Source of the DNA: Amaranthus tricolor
Lineage: Eukaryota > Streptophyta > Magnoliopsida > Caryophyllales > Amaranthaceae
Assembly: GCF_026212465.1 (NCBI RefSeq)
Contig: NC_080056.1
Location: 25,504,239 to 25,568,238, forward strand
Length of the DNA: 64,000 nucleotides
Direction: 5' to 3'
The stretch's first letter is position 1. Each line of letters opens with the position of its first letter. The notes under the pieces were generated by a model, which had not been told where the DNA came from, ran no database searches, and worked only from the letters and a program-made list of their open reading frames with translations. This document shows, piece by piece, positions 13,999 through 27,500 of the stretch. The translations under genes and the position numbers were made by a program.

Positions 13999-16900
13999 AA
14001 CAAATAATATATATTAAATAGAGTTGTGTGCCAAGGTTCGTGCAAAACAAACCAAGTTTGAGCTACTTTATGCGCAAAAACGCCAAAAACACTTAAAAAC
14101 CCATAAAATCGCAACTTAACACGTAATTTCTAGCATATGAGTATGATTTTCAATTCTAACCACTTCCACAAAATAATATATATTAAATAGAGTTGTGTGC
14201 CTAGTTTTGTGCTAAGCAAACCAAGTTTGAGCTACTTTATGCGCAAAAATGCCAAAAACACTTAAAAACCCATAAAATCGCAACTTAACACGTAATTTCT
14301 AGCATATGAGTATGATTTTCAATTCTAACCACTTCAACACAATAATATATACAGAATAATGTTGCATGCCAAGTTTCGTGCAAATCAAACCAAGTTTGAG
14401 CTACTTTATTGCGCAAAAGTGCTAAAAATGCTTAAAAACCTTAAAATCGCAACTTAACACGTAATTTCTAGCATTTGACTATGATTTTCAATTCTAAACC
14501 ACCTAAACACAATGATATATACCAAATAGTTTTGTGTGCCAAGTTCCGTGCAAAACAAACCAAGTTTGCTACTTTATGCGAAAAACGCCAAAAACGCTTA
14601 AAACCTCTTAAAATCGCAATTTCACACCTAATTTCTAGCATATGAGTATGATTTTCAATTCTAACCACTTCAACACAATAATACATACCAAATAGTGTTG
14701 TGTTCCAAGTTTCGTGCAAAACAAATTAAATTTGAGCTACTTTATGCACAAAAGTGCCAAAAACGCTTAAAAACCCATAAAATCGCAACTTAACAAGTAA
14801 TTTCTAGCATATGAGTATGATTTTCAATTCTAACCACTTCAACACAATAATATATATAGAATAGTGTTGCGTGCCAAGTTTCTTGCAAAATAAACGAAGT
14901 TTGAGCTACTTTATGCGCAAAAGTGCTATACATGCTTTAAAACCCTTAAATTCGCAACTTAACACGTAATTTCTAGCATTTGACTATGATTTTCAATTCT
15001 AACAACTTAAACACAATAATATATACCAAATAGTTTTGTGTGCCAAGTTCCGTGCAAAACAAACGAGTTTGCTACTTTATGCGAAAAAGCCAAAAACGCT
15101 TAAAAACTCTTAAAATTCTCAATTTAACACGTAATTTCTAGCATATGAGTATTATTTTCAATTCTAACCACTTCCACAAAATAATATATATTAAATAGAG
15201 TTGTGTGCCTAGTTTTGTGCTAAGCAAACCAAGTTTGAGCTACTTTATGCGCAAAAACGCCAAAAACACTTAAAAACCCATACAATCGGAACTTAACACG
15301 TAATTTCTAGCATATGAGTATGATTTTCAATTCTAACCAGTTCAACACAATAATATATACAGAATAATGTTGCATGCCAAGTTTCGTGCAAATCAAACCA
15401 AGTTTGAGCTACTTTATGCGCAAAAGTGCTAAAAATGCTTAAAAACCCTTAAAATCGCAACTTAACACGTAATTTCTAGCATTTGACTATGATTTTCAAT
15501 TCTAACCACCTAAACACAATGATATATACCAAATAGTTTTTGTGTGCCAAGTTCCGAGCAAAACAAACCAAGTTTGCTACTTTATGCGAAAAACCGCCAA
15601 AAACGCTTAAAAACTCTTAAAATCGCAATTTCACACCTAATTTCTAGCATATGAGTATGATTTTCAATTCTAACCACTTCAACACAATAATACATACCAA
15701 ATAGTGTTGTGTGCCAAGTTTCGTGCAAAACAAATTAAATTTGAGCTACTTTATGCACAAAAGTGCCAAAAACGCTTAAAAACCCATAAAATCGCAACTT
15801 AACAAGTAATTTCTAGCATATGAGTATGATTTTCAATTCTAACCACTTCAACACAATAATATATAGCAAATTGTGTGTGTGCCATGTTTCGTGCAAAACA
15901 AACAAACTTTGAGCTAATTTATACGTGAAAGTGCCAAAAAAGCTTAAAAACGCATAAATCGCAACTTAACAAGTAATTTCTAGCATATGAGTATGATTTT
16001 CTATTCTAACCACTTCAACACAATAATATATACCAAATAGTGTTGTGTGCCAAGTTTCGTGCAAAACAAACCAAGTTTTAGCTATTTTATGCGCAAAACG
16101 CGAAAAACGCTTAAAACCCTTAAAATCGCAACTAAACACGTAATTTCTAGCATATGACTATGATTTTATTATTCTAACCACTTCAACACAATAATATATA
16201 CCAAATAATTTTCTGTGCCAAGTTTCGTGCAAACAAACCAAGTTTGAGCTACTTTATGCATGAAAGTGACAAAAACGTTTAAAAACGCATAAAATCGCAA
16301 CTTAACCACGTAATTTCTAGCATATGACTATTATTTTCATCTCTAACCACTTCCACACAATAATATATATTAAATAGAGTTGTGTGCCAAGTTTCGTGCA
16401 AAACAAACCAAGTTTGAGCTACTTTATGCGCAAAAACGCCAAAAACACTTAAAAAACCCATAAAATCGCAACTTAACACGTAATTTCTAGCATATGAGTA
16501 TCATTTTCAATTCTAACCACTTCAACACAATAATATATATAGAATAGTGTTGCGTGCCAAGTTTCTTGCAAAATAAACGAAGTTTGAGCTACTTTATGCG
16601 AAAAGTGCTAAAAATGCTTTAAAACCCTTAAAATCGCAACTTAACACGTAATTTCTAGCATTTGACTTTGATTTTCAATTCTAACCACTTAAACACAATA
16701 ATATATACCAAATAGTTTTGTATGCCAAGTTCCGTGTAAAACAAACCAAGTTTGCTACTTTATGCGAAAAACACCAAAAACAGTTCAAAACTCTTAAAAT
16801 CGCATTTTAACACGTAATTTCTATCATATGAGTATGAATTTCAAATCTAACCACTTCAACACAATAATATATACCAAATAGTGTTGTGTGCCAAGTTTCG

Positions 16901-17860
16901 TACAAAACTAACCAAGTTTGAGCTACTATATGCACAAAAGCGCCAAAAAACGCTTAAAAATCCATAAAATCGCAACTTAACACGTAATTTCTAGCATATG
17001 ACTATGATTTTCAATTCTAACCACTTCCACACAATAATATATATTAAATAGAGTTGTGTGCCAAGTTTCGTGTAATACAAACCAAGTTTGAGCTACTTTA
17101 TGCGCAAAAACGCCAAAAACACTTAAAAACCCATAAAATTCGCAACTTAACACGTAATTTCTAGCATATGAGTATGATTTTCAATTCTAACCACTTCAAC
17201 ACCATAATATATATAGAATAGTGTTGCGTGCCAAGTTTCTTGATAAATAAACGAAGTTTGAGCTACTTTATGCGCAAAAGTGCTAAAAATGCTTTAAAAC
17301 CCTTAAAATCGCAACTTAACACGTAATTTCTAGCATTTGACTTTGATTTTCAATTCTAACCACTTAAACACAATAATATATACCAAATAGTTTTGTATGC
17401 CAAGTTCCGTGTAAAAAAAACCAAGTTTGCTACTTTATGCGAAAAACGCCAAAAACAGTTCAAAACTCTTAAAATCGCATTTTAACACGTAATTTCTAGC
17501 ATATGAGTATGAATTTCAATTCTAACCACTTCAACACAATAATATATACCAAATAGTGTTGTGTGCCAAGTTTCGTACAAAACTAACCAAGTTTGAGCTA
17601 CTTTATGCACAAAAGTGCCAAAAAGGCATAAAAATCCATAAAATCGCAACTTAACACGTAATTTCTAGCATATGACTATGATTTTCAATTCTAACCACTT
17701 CCACACAATAATATATATTAAATAGAGTTGTGTGCCAAGTTTCGTGCAAAACAAACCAAGTTTGAGCTACTTTATGCGAAAAAATGCCAAAAAACACTTA
17801 AAAAACCCATAAAATCGCAACTTAACACGTAATTTCTAGCATATGAGTATGATGTTCAAT
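13999..17860. repeat. ~3.88-kb satellite unit, copy 2, with hybrid junction
   Basis: This is a tandem copy of the preceding unit. Its first monomer is a hybrid: it starts like the TGATGTTCAATTCTAACC monomer seen at about 6285, then switches at CTTCAACAAATAATATATAT (about 13995-14014) to the AAATAATATATATTAAATAG type seen at about 10125. The junction keeps monomer register, as expected of unequal recombination between misaligned monomers. Confidence 0.68.
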
Positions 17861-20800
17861 TCTAACCACTTCAACACAATAATATATATAGAATAGTGTT
17901 GCGTGCCAAGTTTCTTGCAAAATAAACGAAGTTTGAGCTACTTTATGCGCAAAAGTGCTATAAATGCTTTAAAACTCTTAAATTCGCAACTTAACACGTA
18001 ATTTCTAGCATTTGACTATGATTTTCAATTCTAACAACTTAAACACAATAATATATACCAATAGTTTTGTGTGCCAAGTTCCGTGCAAAACAAACGAGTT
18101 TGCTACTTTATACGAAAAACGCCAAAAACGCTTAAAAACTCTTAAAATCTCAATTTAACACGTAATTTCTAGCATATGAGTATTATTTTCAATTCTAACC
18201 ACTTCCACAAAATAATATATATTAAATAGAGTTGTGTGCCTAGTTTTGTGCTAAGCAAACCAAGTTTGAGCTACTTTATGCGCAAAAATGCCAAAACACT
18301 TAAAAACCCATAAAATCGCAACTTAACACGTAATTTCTAGCATATGAGTATGATTTTCAATTCTAACCAGTTCAACACAATAATATATACAGAATAATGT
18401 TGCATGCCAAGTTTCGTGTAAATCAAACCAAGTTTGAGCTACTTATTGCGCAAAAGTGCTAAAATTGCTTAAAAACCCTTAAAATCGCAACTTAACACAT
18501 AATTTCTAGCATTTGACTATGATTTTCAATTCTAAATAGTTTTGTGTGCCAAGTTCCGTGCAAAACAAACCAAGTTTGCTACTTTATGCGAAAAAACGCC
18601 AAAAACCGCTTAAAAACACTTAAAATCGCAATTTCACACCTAATTTCTAGCATATGAGTATGATTTTAAATTCTAACCACTTCAACACAATAATACATAC
18701 CAAATAGTGTTGTGTGCCAAGTTTCGTGCAAAATAAATTAAATTTGAGCTACTTTATGCACAAAAGTGCCAAAAAACGCTTAAAAACCCATAAAATCGCA
18801 ACTTAACAAGTAATTTCTAGCATATGAGTATGATTTTCAATTCTAACACTTCAACACAATAATATATAGCAAATTGTGTTGTGTGCCATGTTTCGTGCAA
18901 AACAAACAAACTTTGAGCTAATTTATACGTGAAAGTGCCAAAAAAGCTTAAAAACGCATAAAATCGTAACTTAACAAGTAATTTCTAGCATATGAGTATG
19001 ATTTTCTATTCTAACCACTTCAACACAATAATATATACCAAATAGTGTTGTGTGCCACGTTTCGTGCAAAACAAACAAAGTTTTAGCTATTTTATGCGCA
19101 AAACGCGGAAAAACGCTTGAAACCCTTAAAATCGCAACTAAACACGTAATTTCTAGCATATGAACTATGATTTTAAATTCTAACCACTTCAACACAATAA
19201 TATATACCAAATAATGTTCTGTGCCAAGTTTCGTGCAAAACAAACCAAGTTTGAGCTACTTTATGCATGAAAGTGACAAAAAAGTTTAAAAACGCATAAA
19301 ATCGCAACTTAACCACGTAATTTCTAGCATATGACTATGATTTTCAATTCTAACCACTTCCACACAATAATATATATTAAATAGAGTTGTGTGCCAAGGT
19401 TCGTGCAAAACAAAGCAAGTTTGAGCTACTTTATGCGCAAAAACGCCAAAAACACTTAAAAAACCCATAAAATCCGCAACTTAACACGTAATTTCTAGCA
19501 TATGAGTATGATTTTCAATTCTAACCACTTCCACAAAATAATATATATTAAATAGAGTTGTGTGCCTAGTTTTGTGCTAAGCAAACCAAGTTTGAGCTAC
19601 TTTATGCGCAAAAATGCCAAAAAACACTTAAAAAAACCCATAAAATCGCAACTTAACACGTAATTTCTAGCATATGAGTATGATTTTCAATTCTAACCAC
19701 TTCAACACAATAATATATTACAGAATAATGTTGCATGCCAAGTTTCGTGCAAATCAAACCAAGGTTTGAGCTACTTTATGCGCAAAAGTGCTAAAAATGC
19801 TTAAAAACCCTTAAAATCGCAACTTAACACGTAATTTCTAGCATTTGACTATGATTTTCAATTCTAACCCACCTAAACACAATGATATATACCAAATAGT
19901 TTTGTGTGCCAAGTTCCGTGCAAAACAAACCAAGTTTGCTACTTTATGCGAAAAAACGCCAAAAACGCTTAAAACCTCTTAAAATCGCAATTTCACACCT
20001 AATTTCTAGCATATGAGTATGATTTTCAATTCTAACCACTTCAACACAATAATACATACCAAATAGTGTTGTGTTCCAAGTTTCGTGCAAAACAAATTAA
20101 ATTTGAGCTACTTTATGCACAAAAGTGCCAAAAACGCTTAAAAACCCATAAAATCGCAACTTAACAAGTAATTTCTAGCATATGAGTATGATTTCAATTC
20201 TAACCACTTGAACACAATAATATATAGCAAATTGTGTTGTGTGCCATGTTTCGTGCAAAACAAACAAACTTTGAGCTAATTTATACGTGAAAGTGCCAAA
20301 AAAGCTTTAAAAACGCATAAAATCGCAACTTAACAAGTAATTTCTAGCATATGAGTATGATTTTCTATTCTAACCACTTCAACACAATAATATATACCAA
20401 ATAGTGTTGTGTGCCAAGTTTCGTGCAAAACAAACCAAGTTTTAGCTATTTTATGCGCAAAACGCGAAAAACGCTTAAAACCCTTAAAATCGCAACTAAA
20501 CACTTAATTTCTAGCATATGACTATGATTTTATATTCTAACCACTTCAACACAATAATATATACCAAATAATATTCTGTGCCAAGTTTCGTGCAAAACAA
20601 ACCAAGTTTGAGCTACTTTATGCATGAAAGTGACAAACAAGTTTTAAAAACGCATAAAATCGCAACTTAACACGTAATTTCTAGCATATGACTATGATTT
20701 TCAATTCTAACCACTTCCGCACAATAATATATATTAAATAGAGTTGTGTGCCAAGTTTCGTGCAAAACAAACCAAGTTTGAGCTACTTTATGCGCAAAAA

Positions 20801-21465
20801 CGCCAAAAACACTTAAAAACGCATAAAATCGCAACTTAACACGTAATTTCTAGCATATGAGTATGATTTTCAATTCTAACCACTTCAACACAATAATATA
20901 TATAGAATAGTGTTGCGTGCCAAGTTTCTTGCAAGATAAACGAAGTTGAGCTACTTTATGCGCAAAAGTGCTAAACATGCTTTAAAAACCCTTAAAATCG
21001 CAACGTAAAACGTAATTTCTAGCATTTGACTTTGATTTTCAATTCTAACCACTTAAACACAATAATATATACCAAATAGTTTTGTATGCCAAGTTCCGTG
21101 TAAAACAAACCAAGTTTGCTACTTTATGCGAAAAACGCCAAAAACAGTTCAAAACTCTTAAAATCGCATTTTAACACGTAATTTCTAGCATGTGAGTATG
21201 AATTTCAATTCTAACCACTTCAACACAATAATATATACCAAATAGTGTTGTGTGCCAAGTTTTGTGCTAAGCAAACCAAGTTTGAGCTAGTTTATGCGCA
21301 AAAACGCCAAAAACACTTAAAAACCCACAAATTGCAACTTAACACGTAATTTCTAGCATATGAGTATGATTTTCAATTCTAACCACTTCAACACAATAAT
21401 ATATACAGAATAATGTTGCATGCCAAGTTTCGTGCAAATCAAACCAAGTTTGAGCTACTTTATGC

Positions 21466-21565
21466 NNNNNNNNNNNNNNNNNNNNNNNNNNNNNNNNNNN
21501 NNNNNNNNNNNNNNNNNNNNNNNNNNNNNNNNNNNNNNNNNNNNNNNNNNNNNNNNNNNNNNNNN
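21466..21565. other. Assembly gap (100 N)
   Basis: There are exactly 100 consecutive N bases, the conventional placeholder for a gap of unknown size. Satellite orientation reverses across it. Nothing can be said about the missing sequence, and open frames that run through the Ns are meaningless. Confidence 0.99.
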
Positions 21566-24500
21566 TTTTAGCACTTTTGCGCATAAAGTAGCTCAAACTT
21601 GGTTTGTTTTGCACGAAACTTGGCACGCAACACTATTTGGTATATATTATTGTGTTGAAGTGGTTAGAATTGAAAATCATACGCATATGCTAAAAATTAC
21701 GTGTTAAGTTGCGATTTTATGGGTTTTAAATGTTTTTGGCGTTTTTAGCATAAAGTAGCTCAAACTTGGTTTGTTTTGCACGAAACTTGGCACACAACTC
21801 TATTTAATATATATTATTGTGTGGAAGTGGTTAGAATTGAAAATCATAGTCATATGCTGGAAATTACGTGTTAAGTTGCGATTTTATGCGTTTTAAAACG
21901 TTTTTGGCACTTTCACGTATAAAATAGCTCAAACATGGTTTGTTTTGCACGAAACTTGGCACACAACACTATTTGGTATATATTATTGTATTGAAGTGGT
22001 TATAATTGAAAATCATAGTCATATGATAGAAATTACGTGTTTAGTTGCGATTTTATGCGTTTTAAAACTTTTTTGGCACTTTCACGCATAAAGTAGCTCA
22101 AACATGGTTTGTTTTGCACGAAACTTGGCACACAACACTATTTGGTATATATTATTGTGTTGAAGTAGTTAGAATTGAAAATCATAGTCATATGCTAGAA
22201 ATTACTTGTTAAGTTGCGATTTTATGAGTTTTTAAGCGTTTTTGGCACTTTTGTGCATAAAGTAGGTAAAACTTGGTTCGTTTTGCACGAAACTTGGCAC
22301 ACAACATTATTTGGTATGTATTATTGTGTTGAATTGGTTAGAATGTAAAATCATACTCATATGCTAAAAATTTCGTGTCAAATTGCGTTTTTAAGGGTTT
22401 TTAAGCGTTTTTGGCGTTTTTCGCATAAAGTAGCAAACTTGGTTTATTTTGCACGGAACTTGGCACACAAAACTATTTGGTATATATTATTTTGTTGAAG
22501 TGGTAGAATGGAAAAATCATAGTCATATGCTAGAAATTACGTGTTTAGTTGCGATTTTAAGGGTTTTTAAGTGTGTTTGGCGTTTTGCGCAAAACGTAGC
22601 TCAAACTTGGTTTGTTTTGCACGGAAATCGCCACACAACACTAATTGGTATATATTATTGTGTTTAAGTGGTTAGAATTAAGTTGCGATTTTAAAGGTTT
22701 TTAAACATTTTTGGCACTTTTGCGTATGAAGTAGCTAAAACTTGGTTTGTTTTGCACGAAACTTGGCACACAACACTATTTGGTATATATTATTGTGTTG
22801 AAGTGGTTAGAATTGAATATCATAGTCAAATGCTAGAAATTACGTGTTAAGTTGCGATTTTAAGTGTTTTTAAGCATTTTTAGCACTTTTGCGCATAAAG
22901 TAGCTCAAACTTGGTTTGTTTTGCACGAAACTTGGCACGCAACACTATTTGGTATATATTATTGTGTTGAAGTGGTTAGAATTGAAAATCATACGCATAT
23001 GCTAAAAATTACGTGTTAAGTTGCGATTTTATGGGTTTTAAATGTTTTTGGCGTTTTTAGCATAAAGTAGCTCAAACTTGGTTTGTTTTGCACGAAACTT
23101 GGCACACAACTCTATTTAATATATATTATTGTGTGGAAGTGGTTAGAATTGAAAATCATAGTCATATGCTGGAAATTACGTGTTAAGTTGCGATTTTATG
23201 CGTTTTAAAACGTTTTTGGCACTTTCACGTATAAAATAGCTCAAACATGGTTTGTTTTGCACGAAACTTGGCACACAACACTATTTGGTATATATTATTG
23301 TATTGAAGTGGTTATAATTGAAAATCATAGTCATATGCTAGAAATTACGTGTTTAGTTGCGATTTTATGCGTTTTAAAACTTTTTTGGCACTTTCACGCA
23401 TAAAGTAGCTCAAACATGGTTTGTTTTGCACGAAACTTGGCACACAACACTATTTGGTATATATTATTGTGTTGAAGTAGTTAGAATTGAAAATCATAGT
23501 CATATGCTAGAAATTAGTTGTTAAGTTGCGATTTTATGAGTTTTTAAGCGTTTTTGGCACTTTTGTGCACAAAGTAGGTCAAACTTGGTTTGTTTTGCAC
23601 GAAACTTGGCACACAACATTATTTGGTATGTATTATTGTGATGAATTGGTTAGAATATAAAATCATACTCATATGCTAGAAATTTCGTGTTAAATTGCGT
23701 TTTTAAGGGTTTTTAAGCGTTTTTGGCGTTTTTCGCATAAAGTAGCAAACTTTGTTTATTTTGCACGGAACTTGGCACACAAAACTATTTTGTATATATT
23801 ATTGTGTTTAAGTGGTTAGAATTGAAAATCATAGTCAAATGCTAGAAAATTACGTGTTAAGTTGCGATTTTAATGGTTTTTAAGCATTTTTAGCACTTTT
23901 GCGCATAAAGTGGCTCAAACTTGGTTTGTTTTGCACGAAGCTTGGAACACAACTCTATTTAATATATATTATTGTGTGGAAGTGGTTAGATTTGAAAATC
24001 ATAGTTATATGCTAGAAATTACGTGTTAAGTTGCGATTTTATGCGTTTTTAAACTTTTTTGGCATTTTCACGCGTAAAGTAGCTCAAACTTGGTTTGTTT
24101 TGCACGAAACTTGGCACACAACACTATTTGGTATATATTATTGTGTTGAAGTGGTAGAATGGAAAATCATAGTCATGTGCTAGAAATTACGTGTTTAGTT
24201 GCGATTTTAAGGGTTTTTAAGTGTGTTTGGCGTTTTGCGCATAACGTAGCTCAAACTTGGTTTGTTTTGCACGGAACTCGCCACACAACACTATTTGGTA
24301 TATATTATTGTGTTTAAGTGGTTAGAATTAAAAATCATAGTCAAATGCTAGAAATTACGTGTTAAGTTGCGATTTTAAAGGTTTTAAAACATTTTTGGCA
24401 CTTTTGCGTATAAAGTAGCTAACACTTGGTTTGTTTTGCACGAAACTTGGCACACAACACTATTTGGTAGATATTATTGTGTTGAAGTGGTTAGAATTGA

Positions 24501-27500
24501 AAATCATACTCATATGCTAGAAATTACTTGTTAAGTTGCGATTTCATGCGTTTTTAAGCTTTTTTATCATTTTCACGCTTAAAGTAGCTCAAACATGGTT
24601 TGTTTTGCACGAAACATGGCACACAACACTATTTGGTATAGATTATTGTGTTGAAGTGGTTAGAATTGAAAATCATACTCAAATGCTAGAAATTACTTGT
24701 TAAGTTGCGATTTTAAGGGTTTTTAAGCGTTTTTGGCACTTTTGTGCATAAAGTAGCTCAAACTTGGTTAGCTTTGCACGAAACTTCGCACACAACACTA
24801 TTTGGAATGTATTATTGTGTTGAAGTGGTTAGAATTGAAAATCATACTCATATGCTAGAAATTACATGTTAAATTGTGATTTAAAGGGTTTTTAAGCGTT
24901 TTTGGCGTTTGTCGCATAAAGTAGCAAACTTGGTTTGTTTTGCACGGAACTTGGCACACAAAACTCTTTGGTATATATTATTGTGTTTAAGTGGTTAGAA
25001 TTGAATATCATAGTCAAATGCTAGAAATTACGTGTTAAGTTGCGATTTTAAGGGTTTTTAAGCATTTTTAGCACTTTTGCGCATAAAGTAGCTCAAACTT
25101 GGTTTGTTTTGAACGAAACTTGGCACGCAACACTATTTGGTATATATTATTGTGTTCAAGTGGTTAGAATTGAAAATCATAGTCATATGCTAGAAATTAC
25201 GTGTTAAGTTGCGATTTTATGCGTTTTAAAACGGTTTTGGCACTTTCACGCATAAAATAGCTCAAACATGGTTTGTTTTGCACGAAACTTGGCACACAAC
25301 ACTATTTGGTATATATTATTGTATTGAAGTGGTTATAATTGAAAATCATAGTCATATGCTAGAAATTACGTGTTTAGTTGCGATTTTATGCGTTTTAAAA
25401 CTTTTTCTGCACTTTCACGCATAAAGTAGCTCAAACTTGGTTTGTTTTGCACGAAACTTGGCACACAACACTATTTGGTATATATTATTGTGTTGAAGTT
25501 GTTAGAATTGAAAATCATAGTCATATGCTAGAAATTACCTGTTAAGTTGCGATTTTATGAGTTTTTAAGCGTTTTTGGCACTTTTGTGCACAAAGTAGGT
25601 AAAACTTGGTTTGTTTTGCACGAAACTTGGCACACAACATTATTTGGTATGTATTATTGTGTTGAATTGGTTAGAATGTAAAATCATACTCATATGCTAG
25701 AAATTTCGTGTTAAATTGCGTTTTTAAGGGTTTTTAAGCGTTTTTGGCGTTTTTCGCATAAAGTAGCAAACTTGGTTTATTTTGCACGGAACTTGGCACA
25801 CAAAACTATTTGGTATATATTATTGTGTTGAAGTGGTAGAATGGAAAAATCATAGTCATATGCTAGAAATTACGTGTTTAGTTGCGATTTTAAGGGTTTT
25901 TAAGTGTGTTTGGCGTTTTGCGCATAACGTAGCTCAAACTTGGTTTGTTTTGCACGGAACTCGCCACACAACACTATTTGGTATATATTATTGTGTTTAA
26001 GTGGTTAGAATTAAAAATCATAGTCAAATGCTAGAAATTACGTGTTAAGTTGCGATTTTAAAGGTTTTTAAACATTTTTGGCACTTTTGCGTAAAAAGTA
26101 GCTAACACTTGGTTTGTTTTGCACGAAACTTGGCACACAACACTATTTGGTAGATATTATTGTGTTGAAGTGGTTAGAATTGAAAATCATACTCATATGC
26201 TAGAAATTACTTGTTAAGTTGCGATTTCATGCGTTTTTAAGCTTTTTTATCATTTTCACGCTTAAAGTAGCTCAAACATGGTTTGTTTTGCACGAAACAT
26301 GGCACACAACACTATTTGGTATATATTATTGTGTTGAAGTGGTTAGAATTGAAAATCATACTCAAATGCTAGAAATTACTTGTTAAGTTGCGATTTTATG
26401 GGTTTTTAAGCGTTTTTGGCACTTTTGTGCATAAAGTAGCTCAAACTTGGTTAGCTTTGCACGAAACTTCGCACACAACACTATTTGGAATGTATTATTG
26501 TGTTGAAGTGGTTAGAATTGAAAATCATACTCATATGCTAGAAATTACATGTTAAATTGTGATTTAAAGGGTTTTTAAGCGTTTTTGGCGTTTGTCGCAT
26601 AAAGTAGCAAACTTGGTTTGTTTTGCACGGAACTTGGCACACAAAACTCTTTGGTATATATTATTGTGTTTAAGTGGTTAGAATTGAATATCATAGTCAA
26701 ATGCTAGAAATTACGTGTTAAGTTGCGATTTTAAGGGTTTTTAAGCATTTTTAGCACTTTTGCGCATAAAGTAGCTCAAACTTGGTTTGTTTTGCACGAA
26801 ACTTGGCACGCAACACTATTTGGTATATATTATTGTGTTCAAGTGGTTAGAATTGAAAATCATAGTCATATGCTAGAAATTACGTGTTAAGTTGCGATTT
26901 TATGCGTTTTAAAACGTTTTTGGCACTTTCACGCATAAAATAGCTCAAACATGGTTTGTTTTGCACGAAACTTGGCACACAACACTATTTGGTATATATT
27001 ATTGTATTGAAGTGGTTATAATTCAAAATCATAGTCATATGCTAGAAATTACGTGTTTAGTTGCGATTTTATGCGTTTTAAAACTTTTTTGGCACTTTCA
27101 CGCATAAAGTAGCTCAAACTTGGTTTGTTTTGCACGAAACTTGGCACACAACACTATTTGCTATATATTATTGTGTTGAAGTTGTTAGAATTGAAAATCA
27201 TAGTCATATGCTAGAAATTACTTGTTAAGTTGCGATTTTATGAGTTTTTAAGCGTTTTTGGCACTTTTGTGCACAAAGTAGGTAAAACTTGGTTTGTTTT
27301 GCACGAAACTTGGCACACAACATTATTTGGTATGTATTATTGTGTTGAATTGGTTAGAATGTAAAACCATACTCATATGCTAGAAATTTCGTGTTAAATT
27401 GCGTTTTTAAGGGTTTTTAAGCGTTTTTGGCGTTTTTCGCATAAAGTAGCAAACTTGGTTTATTTTGCACGGAACTTGGCACACAAAACTATTTGGTATA

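Larger units (their letters stand above)
1..21465 (-). repeat. Satellite array A, ~166-169 bp monomer, reverse orientation
   Basis: Head-to-tail tandem array of an AT-rich monomer. The landmark TAATTTCTAGCAT recurs at 38, 205, 374, 543, 712, 881, 1047, 1216 and 1385, giving steps of 166-169 bp, so the stretch holds about 127 monomers. I call this strand minus because the other two arrays carry the complement on the plus strand. At least two monomer classes exist: one with GTTTGAGCTACTTTATGCGC and a shorter one with GTTTGCTACTTTATGCG, which lacks three bases. Single monomers also carry private changes, such as CATTTGACTTTG in place of CATATGAGTATG. No gene is visible. Such an array is typical of plant centromeric or heterochromatic satellite; the family is not recognised and centromere function is only inference. 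Confidence 0.97.

Noticed and set aside
2763..20000. Numerous 60-97 codon frames on the minus strand in array A (for example with HETWHTTLFGIYYCVEVVRIEN)
   Set aside because: They are stop-free readings of the satellite, recur with monomer spacing, flip strand with the array and are broken by each monomer's length variation. No gene-like start context or conserved domain is present.
1..21465. CRISPR-like or integron-like regular repeat spacing
   Set aside because: The whole unit is repeated with no unique spacers, and the content is plant satellite.
21339..21707. Open frames spanning the N gap on both strands
   Set aside because: They translate undetermined bases and join satellite of opposite orientations; they are artefacts.
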